Assembly: GCA_900548125.1 (NCBI GenBank)
Contig: URJN01000001.1
Coordinates: forward strand, 1-26,787
DNA length: 26,787 nucleotides
Direction: 5' to 3'
Origin: an uncultured Eubacteriales bacterium
Lineage (GTDB): Bacteria; Bacillota; Clostridia; Christensenellales; Aristaeellaceae
Each line of letters begins with the position of its first letter. Position 1 is the first letter of the stretch. Below are positions 7,687-15,152 of this stretch, piece after piece. Both the position numbers and the translations under genes were made by a program. A model generated the notes under the pieces. That model made no database searches, had not been told where the DNA came from, and saw nothing but the letters and a program-made list of their open reading frames with translations.

Positions 7687-8412
7687 TTATTTGCCTCCTT
7701 CGGTCTTGGCCGGAGCTTTCTTCGCGGTCGGAAGAACCTGGCCCTTGTAGATCCAGACCTTCACGCCCAGGCGGCCGTAAGCGGTCTTCGCCTCGGCAAA
7801 GCCGTAGTCAATGTCGGCACGCAGGGTCTGCAGCGGGATGGAACCCTCGTGGTAGCCTTCGCTGCGCGCGATGTCCGCGCCGCCCAGACGGCCGGCAACG
7901 CTGGTCTTGATACCCTTAGCACCCGCACGCATGGAGCTCTGCAGGCACTTCTTCATCGCGCGGCGGAAGGACACACGGTTCTCCAGCTGGGAAGCGATGT
8001 TCTCGGCGACGAGCTGCGCGTCGAGATCCGGGTTCTTGATTTCCTGAACGTTGAGGATAACCTGAGCGTTCTGCGCGCCCAGCTCCTTCACGATGGCAGC
8101 CTTGATCTTCTCGATGTTCGCGCCGTTCGCACCGATGACGATGCCCGGCTTCGCCACGTTCAGGTTCACCGTCACGCGCACCTTGTCGTTGTCAAAGCGG
8201 CGCTCGATGTCAATAGAAGAGATGCCGGCGTCGTAGAGCTTGACAGACTTCTTGCTCTTGTCGTCTACGAACTCCAGCTCCTTAATCATTTTGCGGAGCT
8301 TCGCGTCGGACACGAGATTGTCCGCGAAGTTCTTCTTATCCGCATACCAGCGGGTACTCCAATCCTTGATGACGCCGACGCGGGCGCCATGCGGATTCAC
8401 TTTCTGGCCCAT
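7687..8412 (-). CDS. rpsC: 30S ribosomal protein S3 (uS3)
   Basis: Small-subunit protein at the mRNA entry tunnel, with a type II KH RNA-binding domain. The 241 residues start MGQKVNPHGARVGVIKDWSTRW; the KH GxxG loop is GANG in the segment GIVIGANGANIEKIK. The C-terminal domain contains GRLGGADIARSE and ends in a flexible Lys/Ala/Thr-rich tail (about the last 20 residues), which accounts for length beyond the core of about 210. Confidence 0.98.
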   Translation of the reverse strand: MGQKVNPHGARVGVIKDWSTRWYADKKNFADNLVSDAKLRKMIKELEFVDDKSKKSVKLYDAGISSIDIERRFDNDKVRVTVNLNVAKPGIVIGANGANIEKIKAAIVKELGAQNAQVILNVQEIKNPDLDAQLVAENIASQLENRVSFRRAMKKCLQSSMRAGAKGIKTSVAGRLGGADIARSEGYHEGSIPLQTLRADIDYGFAEAKTAYGRLGVKVWIYKGQVLPTAKKAPAKTEGGK

Positions 8413-8424
8413 CCGAAAACCTCC

Positions 8425-8808
8425 TTACTTCTGGTCGAGCACGACGGTGATGTGGCTCGTGCGCTTGAGCATCGGGGACGCGCTGCCGCGGCTGCGGGCA
8501 ACGTAACGCTTGAGCGTCGGGCCCGGGTTCGCGAACACTTCCGCGACATACAGGGAGCCACGGTCCATGCTCAGGTTGTTTTCGGCGTTAGCAATCGCAG
8601 AAAGCAGCAGCTTCTCAACAACGGGAGCCGCAGCCTTCGGCGTGTACATCAGGATCGCAAGCGCCTCGTCGACCTGCTTACCGCGGATCAGATCGATAAC
8701 GATCTTCACCTTACGGGAAGAGATGCGCACGTAACGAGCGGTCGCGCGGGGACGCTTGTCCGCAGTTTCCTTGCGAACCTTCGCCTTTTCACGAATTCTG
8801 GTAGCCAT
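8425..8808 (-). CDS. rplV: 50S ribosomal protein L22 (uL22)
   Basis: Lines the nascent-peptide tunnel. The 127-residue sequence has an extra basic N-terminal arm before the conserved ATARYVRISSRKVKIVIDLIRGK, and ends with the tunnel hairpin region GSASPMLKRTSHITVVL. Macrolide-resistance changes in other species fall in that hairpin; nothing here looks altered. It follows rpsS by 14 bases. Confidence 0.97.
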   Translation of the reverse strand: MATRIREKAKVRKETADKRPRATARYVRISSRKVKIVIDLIRGKQVDEALAILMYTPKAAAPVVEKLLLSAIANAENNLSMDRGSLYVAEVFANPGPTLKRYVARSRGSASPMLKRTSHITVVLDQK

Positions 8809-8822
8809 GCGATTTCACTCCT

Positions 8823-9101
8823 TTACTTGCGGCCGCTGGCGCTCTCACCGGCGTGACCCTTGAAGGTACGCGTCGGGGCGAACTCACCCAGCTTGTGACC
8901 AACCATCTCTTCCACGATGTAAACCGGCACATGCTTGCGGCCGTCGTGTACCGCGATGGTGTGACCAACCATCTGGGGGAAGATGGTGGACGCGCGGGAC
9001 CAGGTCTTCAGCACGCTCTTCTTGCCGGATTCGTTCATTTCCTCGACCCTCTTGAGCAGCTTAGCAGCTACATAGGGGCCCTTCTTGACCGATCTGCTCA
9101 T
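8823..9101 (-). CDS. rpsS: 30S ribosomal protein S19 (uS19)
   Basis: Head protein of the small subunit that, with S13, contacts the A-site. The 92 residues start MSRSVKKGPYVAAKLLKRV and include the signature IAVHDGRKHVPVYIVEEMVGHKLGEFAPTR region. Length is exactly typical. The start is preceded by AGGAGGACTCATCA in the gap after rplB. Confidence 0.98.
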   Translation of the reverse strand: MSRSVKKGPYVAAKLLKRVEEMNESGKKSVLKTWSRASTIFPQMVGHTIAVHDGRKHVPVYIVEEMVGHKLGEFAPTRTFKGHAGESASGRK

Positions 9102-9116
9102 TGATGAGTCCTCCTA

Positions 9117-9950
9117 TTACTTGTTGCCCGCACGCTTGACAATCTTCTTGTCAGAGTACTTCTTGTGCTTGCGGGTCTTCAGGCCGAGAGCCGGCTTGCC
9201 CCACGGGGTGACAGGCGCGGGCAGACCAACAGGGCTCTTGCCTTCGCCGCCGCCGTGCGGGTGATCACACGGGTTCATAACAACACCGCGGACGCTCGGG
9301 CGGATGCCCATGTGACGGCTGCGACCGGCCTTACCGATGCGAACGTTGCTGTGGTCAGCATTGCTCACGGTGCCGATGGTTGCCTTCGCGTCCATAGAGA
9401 TCATGCGGACTTCGCCGGAGGGCAGACGGACCTGCGCGTTCGCGCCTTCCTTAGCCATCAGCTGAGCGGCGTCGCCGGCGCTGCGAACGAGCTGGCCGCC
9501 GCGGCCCGGAACGATCTCAATGTTGTGGATCAGCGTACCGAGAGGGATGTTGCGGATCGGCAGGGCGTTGCCCGGCTTGATGTCCGCGCCTTCACCGCTG
9601 AGTACGGTGTCGCCGGTCTTCAGGTCGATCGGCGCCAGGATGTAGCGCTTCTCGCCGTCGGCGTAGTTGAGCAGCGCGATGAACGCGGTGCGGTTCGGAT
9701 CGTACTCGATGCCGGCAACCTTGGCGGGGATTCCGTCCTTGTTGCGCTTGAAGTCGATCACGCGGTACTTGACCTTGTTGCCGCCGCCCTGATGACGAAC
9801 GGTGATCTTGCCCTGCTTATTGCGGCCGGCGTTCTTCTTCTTGCTTTCCAGAAGGGACTTTTCCGGCGCCGTCTTGGTGACTTCCTCGTAGGTGAGCACC
9901 GACATGAAACGTCTGGCCGGGGAAGTCGGCTTATAAACACGAATAGCCAT
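9117..9950 (-). CDS. rplB: 50S ribosomal protein L2 (uL2)
   Basis: One of the most conserved ribosomal proteins, needed for subunit association and peptidyl transferase assembly. The 277 residues are complete: MAIRVYKPTSPARRFM at the start, GGRGGQLVRSAGDAAQ-like central segment and the signature DHPHGGGEGKSPVG near the C-terminus containing the histidine implicated near the peptidyl transferase centre. The tail is rich in Lys (TRKHKKYSDKKIVKR). Follows rplW by 17 bases. Confidence 0.98.
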   Translation of the reverse strand: MAIRVYKPTSPARRFMSVLTYEEVTKTAPEKSLLESKKKNAGRNKQGKITVRHQGGGNKVKYRVIDFKRNKDGIPAKVAGIEYDPNRTAFIALLNYADGEKRYILAPIDLKTGDTVLSGEGADIKPGNALPIRNIPLGTLIHNIEIVPGRGGQLVRSAGDAAQLMAKEGANAQVRLPSGEVRMISMDAKATIGTVSNADHSNVRIGKAGRSRHMGIRPSVRGVVMNPCDHPHGGGEGKSPVGLPAPVTPWGKPALGLKTRKHKKYSDKKIVKRAGNK

Positions 9951-9967
9951 TTTCGTTAACCTCCCTG

Positions 9968-10264
9968 TTACTGCGCCATGCCGTCGAAGAACTCAATGGT
10001 CTTGGAGTCTTTCTTCAGCGTGACGTAAGCCTTCTTGATTTCGGGGGTGCGGCCGGCGTAACGGCCCTGACGCTTGATCTTGCCGAGGGTGCGCAGGGTG
10101 TTGACGCTTTCAACCTTCACGCCGAACGCGGCTTCCACAGCCTGCTTGATCTCGATCTTGTTCGCGTTGATCGCTACTTCGAAAACGTAGCGCTTGTCCG
10201 CCATGCCGTCGTAGGACTTTTCAGTCAGAACGGGGCGGAGGATGATATCATGAGGATTCTTCAT
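9968..10264 (-). CDS. rplW: 50S ribosomal protein L23 (uL23)
   Basis: Exit-site protein that docks trigger factor and the signal recognition particle. The 98 residues begin with the conserved PHDIILRPVLTEKSYDGM and include NKIEIKQAVEAAFGVKVESVNT and the GRTPEIKKAYVTLK segment. The start codon shares a base with the rplD stop (TAATG). Normal length. Confidence 0.97.
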   Translation of the reverse strand: MKNPHDIILRPVLTEKSYDGMADKRYVFEVAINANKIEIKQAVEAAFGVKVESVNTLRTLGKIKRQGRYAGRTPEIKKAYVTLKKDSKTIEFFDGMAQ

Positions 10265-10887
10265 TACGCGTAAACCTCCTCAACGAGCTTGACCGCTTCC
10301 TCGGTGATGATGAACTTCTCATTGCCGAGGATATCCAACACGTTGATCGTGTTGACGTAAACGGTCTTCAGGCCCGCGATGTTCGCGGACGCGCGGGTGA
10401 TGGTGTCGTCCGGGCCGGCGAGCACGAGCAGCGCGGTCTTTTCGACGCCCAGGTTCTTGAGGATCTTGGCGACCTCGCGGGTCTTCGGCGCGGTCAGGGC
10501 GATCTTGTCAAGAACGATCATCTCGCCATCGTTCACCTTGGAGGTGAGGGCGCCCTTGAGCGCCAGGCGGCGAACCTTCTTCGGGACGTTCACGACGTAG
10601 TCACGCGGCTTCGGCGCGAATACGACGCCGCCGTGGGTGAACTGCGGCGCACGGTTGCCATGATGGCGAGCGTTGCCGGTGCCCTTCTGGCGGTAGATCT
10701 TGCGTCCGCCTCCGCGAACTTCGCCGCGGGTCTTGGCGGACTGGGTGCCCTGGCGCTTGGCGGCCAGCTGGCTGCGAACGACCAGGTGCAGGACGCTCTC
10801 GTTGATCTCGGAGGCGAAGATCGCTTCGCTCAGCTCGATCTCACCGACTTTAGCGCCTTCCTGATTCAGCATTGCAATCTTAGGCAT
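10264..10887 (-). CDS. rplD: 50S ribosomal protein L4 (uL4)
   Basis: Tunnel-lining protein. In E. coli it also represses its own S10 operon by acting on the leader. The 207 residues include the long basic loop (about residues 43-95) with TRGEVRGGGRKIYRQKGTG and RAPQFTHGGVVFAPKPRDY. Length is normal. The neighbouring leader upstream of rpsJ is a reasonable place to look for L4 control, but no direct evidence for it can be read from this gene. Confidence 0.97.
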   Translation of the reverse strand: MPKIAMLNQEGAKVGEIELSEAIFASEINESVLHLVVRSQLAAKRQGTQSAKTRGEVRGGGRKIYRQKGTGNARHHGNRAPQFTHGGVVFAPKPRDYVVNVPKKVRRLALKGALTSKVNDGEMIVLDKIALTAPKTREVAKILKNLGVEKTALLVLAGPDDTITRASANIAGLKTVYVNTINVLDILGNEKFIITEEAVKLVEEVYA

Positions 10888-10905
10888 TGTGACGGTTCCT
10901 CCTTA

Positions 10906-11547
10906 TCAGGCCTTGACGGAATCGCGGATCACGAGGGTTCCGCCGTTCGGGCCCGGCACAGCGCCGCGCACGAGCAGCAGGTTGCGCTCGGCATCCACGC
11001 GCACAACGCTCAGATTCAGCGTGGTGACACGGTCAACGCCATAGTGGCCGGACATCTTCTTGTTCTTGAACACGCGGGACGGCGTGGAGTTCGCGCTCAG
11101 GGAACCTACGCCGCGGTGATACTTGGAGCCGTGAGCCATCGGGCCGGTGTGCTGGTTCCAACGGGCGATCGCGCCGGTAAAGCCATGACCCTTGGAGGTG
11201 CCGGTGATGTCAACCTTGTCGCCCGCGGCGAAGACATCAACCTTCACCTCGTCGCCAACGTTGTAAGCGGAGCAATCCTCAAGGCGCAGCTCGCGCAGCT
11301 TGCGGCAGGGGGCGACGTTCGCCTTGGCGAAGTGACCCTTCAGGGGCTTGTTCACCAGCTTCTCGGCACGGTTCTCAGCGTAAGCGTCGAAGCCGACCTG
11401 AATCGCCTCATAGCCGTCGTTTTCCACGGTCTTCTTCTGAACGACCGGGCAGGGACCTGCCTGAATAACGGTAACCGGGATCAGGCGGCCGTCCTCGGTA
11501 AAGATCTGCGTCATGCCGATCTTCTTGCCGACGATACCTTTCTTCAT
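10906..11547 (-). CDS. rplC: 50S ribosomal protein L3 (uL3)
   Basis: Early-binding large-subunit protein whose central extension reaches the peptidyl transferase centre. The 213 residues start MKKGIVGKKIGMTQIFTEDGRLIPVTVI and contain the GTSKGHGFTGAIARW and MAHGSKYHRGVGSLS signatures. The Gln that is methylated in E. coli (in GQNQTPG) is a Ser here (in ANSTPS), as commonly differs in Gram-positive L3. It follows rpsJ by 17 bases with a GGAGG site. Confidence 0.97.
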   Translation of the reverse strand: MKKGIVGKKIGMTQIFTEDGRLIPVTVIQAGPCPVVQKKTVENDGYEAIQVGFDAYAENRAEKLVNKPLKGHFAKANVAPCRKLRELRLEDCSAYNVGDEVKVDVFAAGDKVDITGTSKGHGFTGAIARWNQHTGPMAHGSKYHRGVGSLSANSTPSRVFKNKKMSGHYGVDRVTTLNLSVVRVDAERNLLLVRGAVPGPNGGTLVIRDSVKA

Positions 11548-11564
11548 ATCTACTTACCTCCTGA

Positions 11565-11873
11565 TCACAGTTTGATCTCGATTTCCACACCAGCGGGGAG
11601 ATCGAGCTTCTCCATCGCGTCAAAGGTGGCGCGAGTGGGGTTCTGAACGTCGATCAGACGCTTGTGGGTGCGCTGCTCGAACTGTTCGCGGGAATCCTTG
11701 TACTTGTGCGGTGCGCGCAGAATCGTAACAACTTCCTTCTCAGTGGGAAGCGGGATCGGGCCGGACACCTTGGAACCGGTGCGGCGAGCGGTCTCTACGA
11801 TGCGCTCAGCAGCCTGGTCAACGAGGCTGTGCTCGTAAGCCCAGAGCTTGATGCGGATTTTCTTGCTGGCCAT
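11565..11873 (-). CDS. rpsJ: 30S ribosomal protein S10 (uS10, NusE)
   Basis: Small-subunit head protein that also acts with NusB in transcription antitermination. The 102-residue product starts MASKKIRIKLWAYEHSLVDQ and includes the signature GPIPLPTEKEVVTILRAPHKYKDSREQFEQRTHKR. The frame is open up to 11984, but the ATG at 11873 matches the family N-terminus and has AGGAGG seven bases upstream. It is the first gene of the cluster; no tuf, fusA or rpsL lies upstream. Confidence 0.98.
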   Translation of the reverse strand: MASKKIRIKLWAYEHSLVDQAAERIVETARRTGSKVSGPIPLPTEKEVVTILRAPHKYKDSREQFEQRTHKRLIDVQNPTRATFDAMEKLDLPAGVEIEIKL

Positions 11874-12028
11874 TTCATTTCCTCCTTGTTCGTACTCAAG
11901 TACGACTTGCTTGGCTTTTGCCCTGCATGACGGACCTTGAGCCGTCGTCCGATTGGCGGACATGGTCCATAACAGTTCCCTCACCGGCCAGTGAGCAATC
12001 TGTTACTTCATCCCCTTTGCAGACATCT
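11874..12028 (-). promoter_or_regulatory. Structured 5' leader of the S10-spc operon
   Basis: About 155 nt lie between the predicted transcription start and rpsJ. Read on the minus strand they fold into nested elements. A palindrome GCAGA-TG-TCTGC spans 12019-12030 at the RNA 5' end. A two-part stem pairs 12000-12005 with 11970-11975 (TAACAG/CTGTTA), with an inner stem 11991-11995 with 11980-11984. A second nested stem pairs 11964-11970 with 11930-11936 (7 bp, one G-U), with inner GTCCG/CGGAC at 11947-11961. A third hairpin, UCGUAC-UUGA-GUACGA, is at 11890-11905, just before the rpsJ ribosome site. A ribosomal-protein autoregulatory leader, for example for L4, is plausible but is an inference. 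Confidence 0.6.
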
Positions 12029-12033
12029 GCCAC

Positions 12034-12062
12034 ATTATATTCTATTTTTCGGATAATTGCAA
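12034..12062 (-). promoter_or_regulatory. Predicted sigma-A promoter of the S10-spc operon
   Basis: On the minus strand the -35 is TTGCAA (12062-12057), the spacer is 17 bases and the -10 is a perfect TATAAT (12039-12034). Start of transcription is expected near 12027-12028. It is the only good promoter seen for the 24-gene cluster within the window. Confidence 0.75.
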
Positions 12063-12066
12063 CCCC

Positions 12067-12120
12067 TTTTTTGAAATTTTTTTCGATTTTTTTGAGTTTT
12101 TTCTTCTTCATCCGTTTTTT
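12067..12120 (-). promoter_or_regulatory. Phased A-tracts upstream of the S10 promoter (UP-element-like)
   Basis: On the minus strand, A-runs of 6-7 bases occupy 12067-12072, 12077-12083, 12087-12093, 12097-12102 and 12115-12120. The first four are centred about 10 bases apart, the helical repeat, which predicts intrinsic DNA bending. The nearest run is five bases upstream of the -35 box, where an UP element would contact the RNA polymerase alpha subunits. This would suit a very active ribosomal promoter. Confidence 0.6.
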
Positions 12121-12573
12121 GCCCGCTTCCCGATTTTTCAATCCACGCTTGCTTTTTTCAGCTTCCATCCTTTCCCTCTTTTCGCGTTTCCTATATCCAC
12201 GCTACCGCGCGTATCATTTAAGCGATTCATGTCAACGCCGCCGAGCGTTCCATACTGCTCATACGCAAATCATTCACAAACTTTCAGCTCCACACCTCGC
12301 TTAATTTTGTATATTTTGCACATTCACTCATTTATTTTCTCCAACAATCCCTCTGATTTTCTTCTTTTTCCGCTTTTTGCTTTCGCGCTTTAGCACGATT
12401 CAGTGCCTTATGTCAGACGTCCGATGTTTAGCCCGTTTTTTGTTTTGCTCCCCTGCTCCTCCGTGCGCAGCGTTTACGGCAGGCTGTACGTTCTTCCGTC
12501 CTCAGCTCCGCCGCGGTTTTCAAAACACGGCAGATTGGCGCATGCGGGCGGTTTCGCGCAACTCCTGCGCATC
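12121..12573. other. Intergenic stretch with no recognised gene
   Basis: About 450 bases between the S10 control region and the end of the transporter operon. I find no convincing coding frame on either strand, no RNA gene and no clear promoter. A hairpin, GCCG-CG-GTTTT-C-AAAAC-A-CGGC, lies at 12510-12531 without a T-tract. Base composition is more AT-rich to about 12400 and GC-rich afterwards. It may be a remnant of a lost gene, but nothing identifies one. Confidence 0.5.
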
Positions 12574-12597
12574 AAAAAAGATGCCCTCCCCGCATCG
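12574..12597 (-). terminator. Intrinsic terminator of the amino acid transporter operon
   Basis: On the minus strand GATGC (12596-12592), a seven-base loop, GCATC (12584-12580), then six T (12579-12574). An alternative longer pairing uses AAGATG/CATCTT (12610-12605 with 12584-12579). It lies about 30 bases past the last permease stop. Confidence 0.6.
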
Positions 12598-12628
12598 AGA
12601 AGAACATCTTCCATAATTCCCTATTTTT

Positions 12629-13411
12629 TCAGCTCCGACGGCTTCTCATCCGCCTGACTACGCACGAAAGCGTAAAGTTAATCGCGAAGTAAACCAGAAA
12701 CGCAAACCCAAACAACACGAACACATCCGTCACATGAATCGTTCCCCGATTGAATCGGTCAACCCATGTTCCGTTATAGGCGTTTGCCTTGCTGATGATG
12801 AGCTTCGTACACGCCATCAGCTCCACCGTCACCAGACTCGCCATGTAGCTGCTGTCCTTGATGGTCGTAATCATCTGTGAGAGCAGCGTCGGCACAATGC
12901 TCTTGACCGCCTGCGGAAGCACAATCAGTGTCATCGTCCGGAAGGTGCTGAACCCCTGTGAATATGCCGCTTCAAACTGACCCTTCGGAACGGCGTTCAG
13001 TCCGCCGCGTATGATTTCCGCCATAATGGCAGACGTGAACAGCGTCAGCGCGACAATCGCCTTGAACAGCGTCTTGACCGCGACCGTCGAGTTCATGCCC
13101 AGCAGCTGTGCAAACTTCTTGCTGACCGCCGGTGCGGGACAAAGCACAAAGCACACGAACATCCAAAGCATCAGCGGCGTATTGCGAAAAAGCTCAATAT
13201 ATATAGAAGCAATTCTCCGCAGGATGCGTGCCGCCCCGCGTGTGCAGTAGTTCCTCGTCAGCGCAAGGATTACGCCGAGAACCAGACTGACCGCGATTGC
13301 AATGATGGATATGGCGAGCGTAAACATCAGTCCGTGCATCAGATAGCTGATGACATCCGGATTGGCGAGGATGCCGAAGCTCCCCTTGAGATCCTGAAGG
13401 AAGCTGCTCAT
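12629..13411 (-). CDS. Polar amino acid ABC transporter permease (second subunit)
   Basis: Membrane subunit of an amino acid importer of the HisM/GlnP class. The 260 residues hold about five hydrophobic segments (around 28-50, 85-98, 110-130, 175-195 and 225-245) and the ABC-coupling EAA-type loop AAYSQGFSTFRTMTLIVLPQA in the middle. The start at 13411 (MSSFLQDLKG) overlaps the stop of the upstream permease as ATGA, so the two are coupled and probably form a heterodimer. An upstream extension of the frame to 13510 only overlaps the other permease. Substrate cannot be deduced beyond polar amino acids. Confidence 0.9.
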   Translation of the reverse strand: MSSFLQDLKGSFGILANPDVISYLMHGLMFTLAISIIAIAVSLVLGVILALTRNYCTRGAARILRRIASIYIELFRNTPLMLWMFVCFVLCPAPAVSKKFAQLLGMNSTVAVKTLFKAIVALTLFTSAIMAEIIRGGLNAVPKGQFEAAYSQGFSTFRTMTLIVLPQAVKSIVPTLLSQMITTIKDSSYMASLVTVELMACTKLIISKANAYNGTWVDRFNRGTIHVTDVFVLFGFAFLVYFAINFTLSCVVRRMRSRRS

Positions 13412-14136
13412 ACCGTCGCCTCCTTTTCTTCTATCGCCTCTACCTGCGCTTTGTCGCGCTCCTTGAGCCTGCTCTCCCATCTGCCCGCCATCAGCGACAG
13501 CGGATAGCAAACCACGAAGAACAGCAGCCCGCCGACCAGATACGCCGGACCATATGCGCCGCCTGTGCTTTCGCCCGTAACGAAGTTATAGGTCGTCGCA
13601 ATCAAATCCGCTCCGCCGATGATAAACAGACACGACGTGTTCTTGATGAGTGCCACCACCTGATTGACCATCGGGGGCAGAATGATTTTGACCGTCTGCG
13701 GCAAAATGATGTGCTTCATCGTCTCCGTGTGGCCAAACCCCTGCGCCCATGCCGCGTCGAATTGTCCGCAGGGCACAGCCTGTATGCCTGCCCGCACAAC
13801 CTCCGCGACATACGCCCCGTGATAAAAACCCAGCGCGATGAACCCGACGACCACCACCGATATCTTCACGCCCGAATAAGCGAGTGCGTAATACAGGAAG
13901 CATACCTGCAAAATCAGCGGCGTGTTCTGGAAGAACTCGACGTAGATTCGGGCAATGACGCGCAATGCGCGTTTTCCGCTGGTCGCCATCAAGCCCAATG
14001 CAAATCCGATAATCAGCGCAATGCCCAGCCCTACTACGGCACTCTCCAGCGTATTGAGCAGTCCGTTTAAAAACGTCGCGCGATACCGCCATACCGTCGC
14101 CCACGCCTTTCCGCTGAAAATCGTCTCCACATTCAT
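13408..14136 (-). CDS. Polar amino acid ABC transporter permease (first subunit)
   Basis: Partner permease, 242 residues, HisMQ family. Hydrophobic segments near residues 20-50 and 70-105 and toward the C-terminus; coupling loop AAWAQGFGHTETMKHIILPQT about two thirds along. A GTG at 14139 directly precedes the ATG at 14136; I prefer the ATG because AAGGA lies four bases before it and almost touches the GTG. The C-terminal tail is charged (ESRLKERDKAQVEAIEEKE), an unremarkable cytoplasmic end. A gap of 161 bases separates it from the binding-protein gene, long for this operon, and contains a small hairpin CGCAAG/CTTGCG near 14211-14228. Confidence 0.9.
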   Translation of the reverse strand: MNVETIFSGKAWATVWRYRATFLNGLLNTLESAVVGLGIALIIGFALGLMATSGKRALRVIARIYVEFFQNTPLILQVCFLYYALAYSGVKISVVVVGFIALGFYHGAYVAEVVRAGIQAVPCGQFDAAWAQGFGHTETMKHIILPQTVKIILPPMVNQVVALIKNTSCLFIIGGADLIATTYNFVTGESTGGAYGPAYLVGGLLFFVVCYPLSLMAGRWESRLKERDKAQVEAIEEKEATV

Positions 14137-14297
14137 CACGTCCTTTTCAGATTACCTTGGACTGCCGCCCAAACCCGACCGATGGATTTTTTCAGAAAAC
14201 CCGCATAGCCGCGCAAGCACTCCTTGCGATTTCCATAACGCTAAATCCCAATCATGCCGGCACGAAGCGAAGAAAGGGTGCGGGTAACCGGTATTTC

Positions 14298-15080
14298 TTA
14301 CTCCAAGCCCCACTCTTTGATCATGCCGTCGATCGTGCCGTCCGCCAGCCATTCCGTAATCAAAGCCTCGATCTTGCCGCTCAGCTCAGAGCCTTTCTTG
14401 GTCGCCACGCCATATTCCTGCGGCGAGAAGGAATCCTCGATAAAGCTGCGGCCGTCCGTCTTGTAGTTTGCCAGAATGGATTTATCCACGCAGAACGCAT
14501 CCACATCGCCGGCGTCCAGAGCCATCGAAATCGCCGGATAGTCGTCAAAAATCTTGAAGCTCACGCCGCCGTTGAACGTCGCCGCGTCAAACGTGTCCTC
14601 ATCAAACGCATCAATGACGCCGGCTTCCGCCATCGCCTTGGAAAGCGCCTTCGCGGAGGTCGAGCCGGAGGATACGCCGACCTTCTTTCCCTTCAGCCCT
14701 GCCAAATCCGTGATGCCGGATGCGTCCTTGACCAGCACGGTCACCGCGTCCACATAATACGGCGTGCTGAAATCCCAGCTTTCCTTGCGCTCCGGCTTGA
14801 TGGTAAACGTCGCAATGACGCAATCCAACTCGTCGTTGTCGAGCATCTGCCCGCGCGTCGCCGCGGTCACCGCCGTATATTCCACCTCATCATAGCCCAG
14901 TGCCTCGGCGAGCTTTTCGCCCAGCTCAATCTCCATGCCGGAGAACTCGCCCGTCGCCTCGTCATAATAGCCGAAGCCGTAAACATCCTGTTTGACGCCC
15001 ACGCGGAATGTGCCTTCAGCCAGAGCCGCCGCGCCCATCGTCATCCACAGAGCCAATGCTGCTGCAAGAATCTTTTTCAT
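14298..15080 (-). CDS. Amino acid ABC transporter substrate-binding protein
   Basis: Extracellular solute receptor of the SBP family 3 (GlnH/HisJ type), 260 residues. The first 21 residues form a signal peptide: a MKK start, a hydrophobic core, then an ALA site before EGTFRVGV. There is no cysteine, so it lacks the lipobox usual for Gram-positive binding proteins. Typical features follow: the specificity-region segment TRGQMLDNDELDCVIATFTIKPERKE, then the hinge DLAGLKGKKVGVSSGSTS. The start has AAGGAGG nine bases upstream. Lack of a lipid anchor is worth noting; retention could be through the permeases, or the start or peptide type could be misjudged. Confidence 0.92.
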   Translation of the reverse strand: MKKILAAALALWMTMGAAALAEGTFRVGVKQDVYGFGYYDEATGEFSGMEIELGEKLAEALGYDEVEYTAVTAATRGQMLDNDELDCVIATFTIKPERKESWDFSTPYYVDAVTVLVKDASGITDLAGLKGKKVGVSSGSTSAKALSKAMAEAGVIDAFDEDTFDAATFNGGVSFKIFDDYPAISMALDAGDVDAFCVDKSILANYKTDGRSFIEDSFSPQEYGVATKKGSELSGKIEALITEWLADGTIDGMIKEWGLE

Positions 15081-15123
15081 ACGTCATGTCCTCCTTATAA
15101 TGGAAAATATCAAAAGAACCGCC

Positions 15124-15137
15124 GGAGCTTTGCTCCG
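15124..15137 (-). other. Hairpin between ATPase and binding-protein genes
   Basis: On the minus strand CGGAGC-AAA-GCTCCG, a six-base-pair stem with a three-base loop, starts about 15 bases after the ATPase stop. No T-tract follows directly, so it is more likely a processing or mRNA-stabilising stem than a full terminator. Such stems commonly let the binding protein be made in excess over the ATPase. Confidence 0.45.
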
Positions 15138-15152
15138 ATCGCCTCTCTTTTG

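Noticed and set aside
11874..11984. In-frame extension of rpsJ by 37 codons.
   Set aside because: S10 proteins start at MASKK-like sequence, the ATG at 11873 has an AGGAGG site, and the extension lies within the structured leader.
11896..12168. Lys-rich 90-residue frame on the minus strand with an AGGG-like site before its ATG.
   Set aside because: Its lysines come from the phased A-tracts, and it runs across the S10 promoter and leader. No family resemblance.
12403..12657. Plus-strand frames of 79-84 residues before the permease gene.
   Set aside because: No ribosome site, no recognisable domain, and the right part overlaps the permease terminator and gene end.
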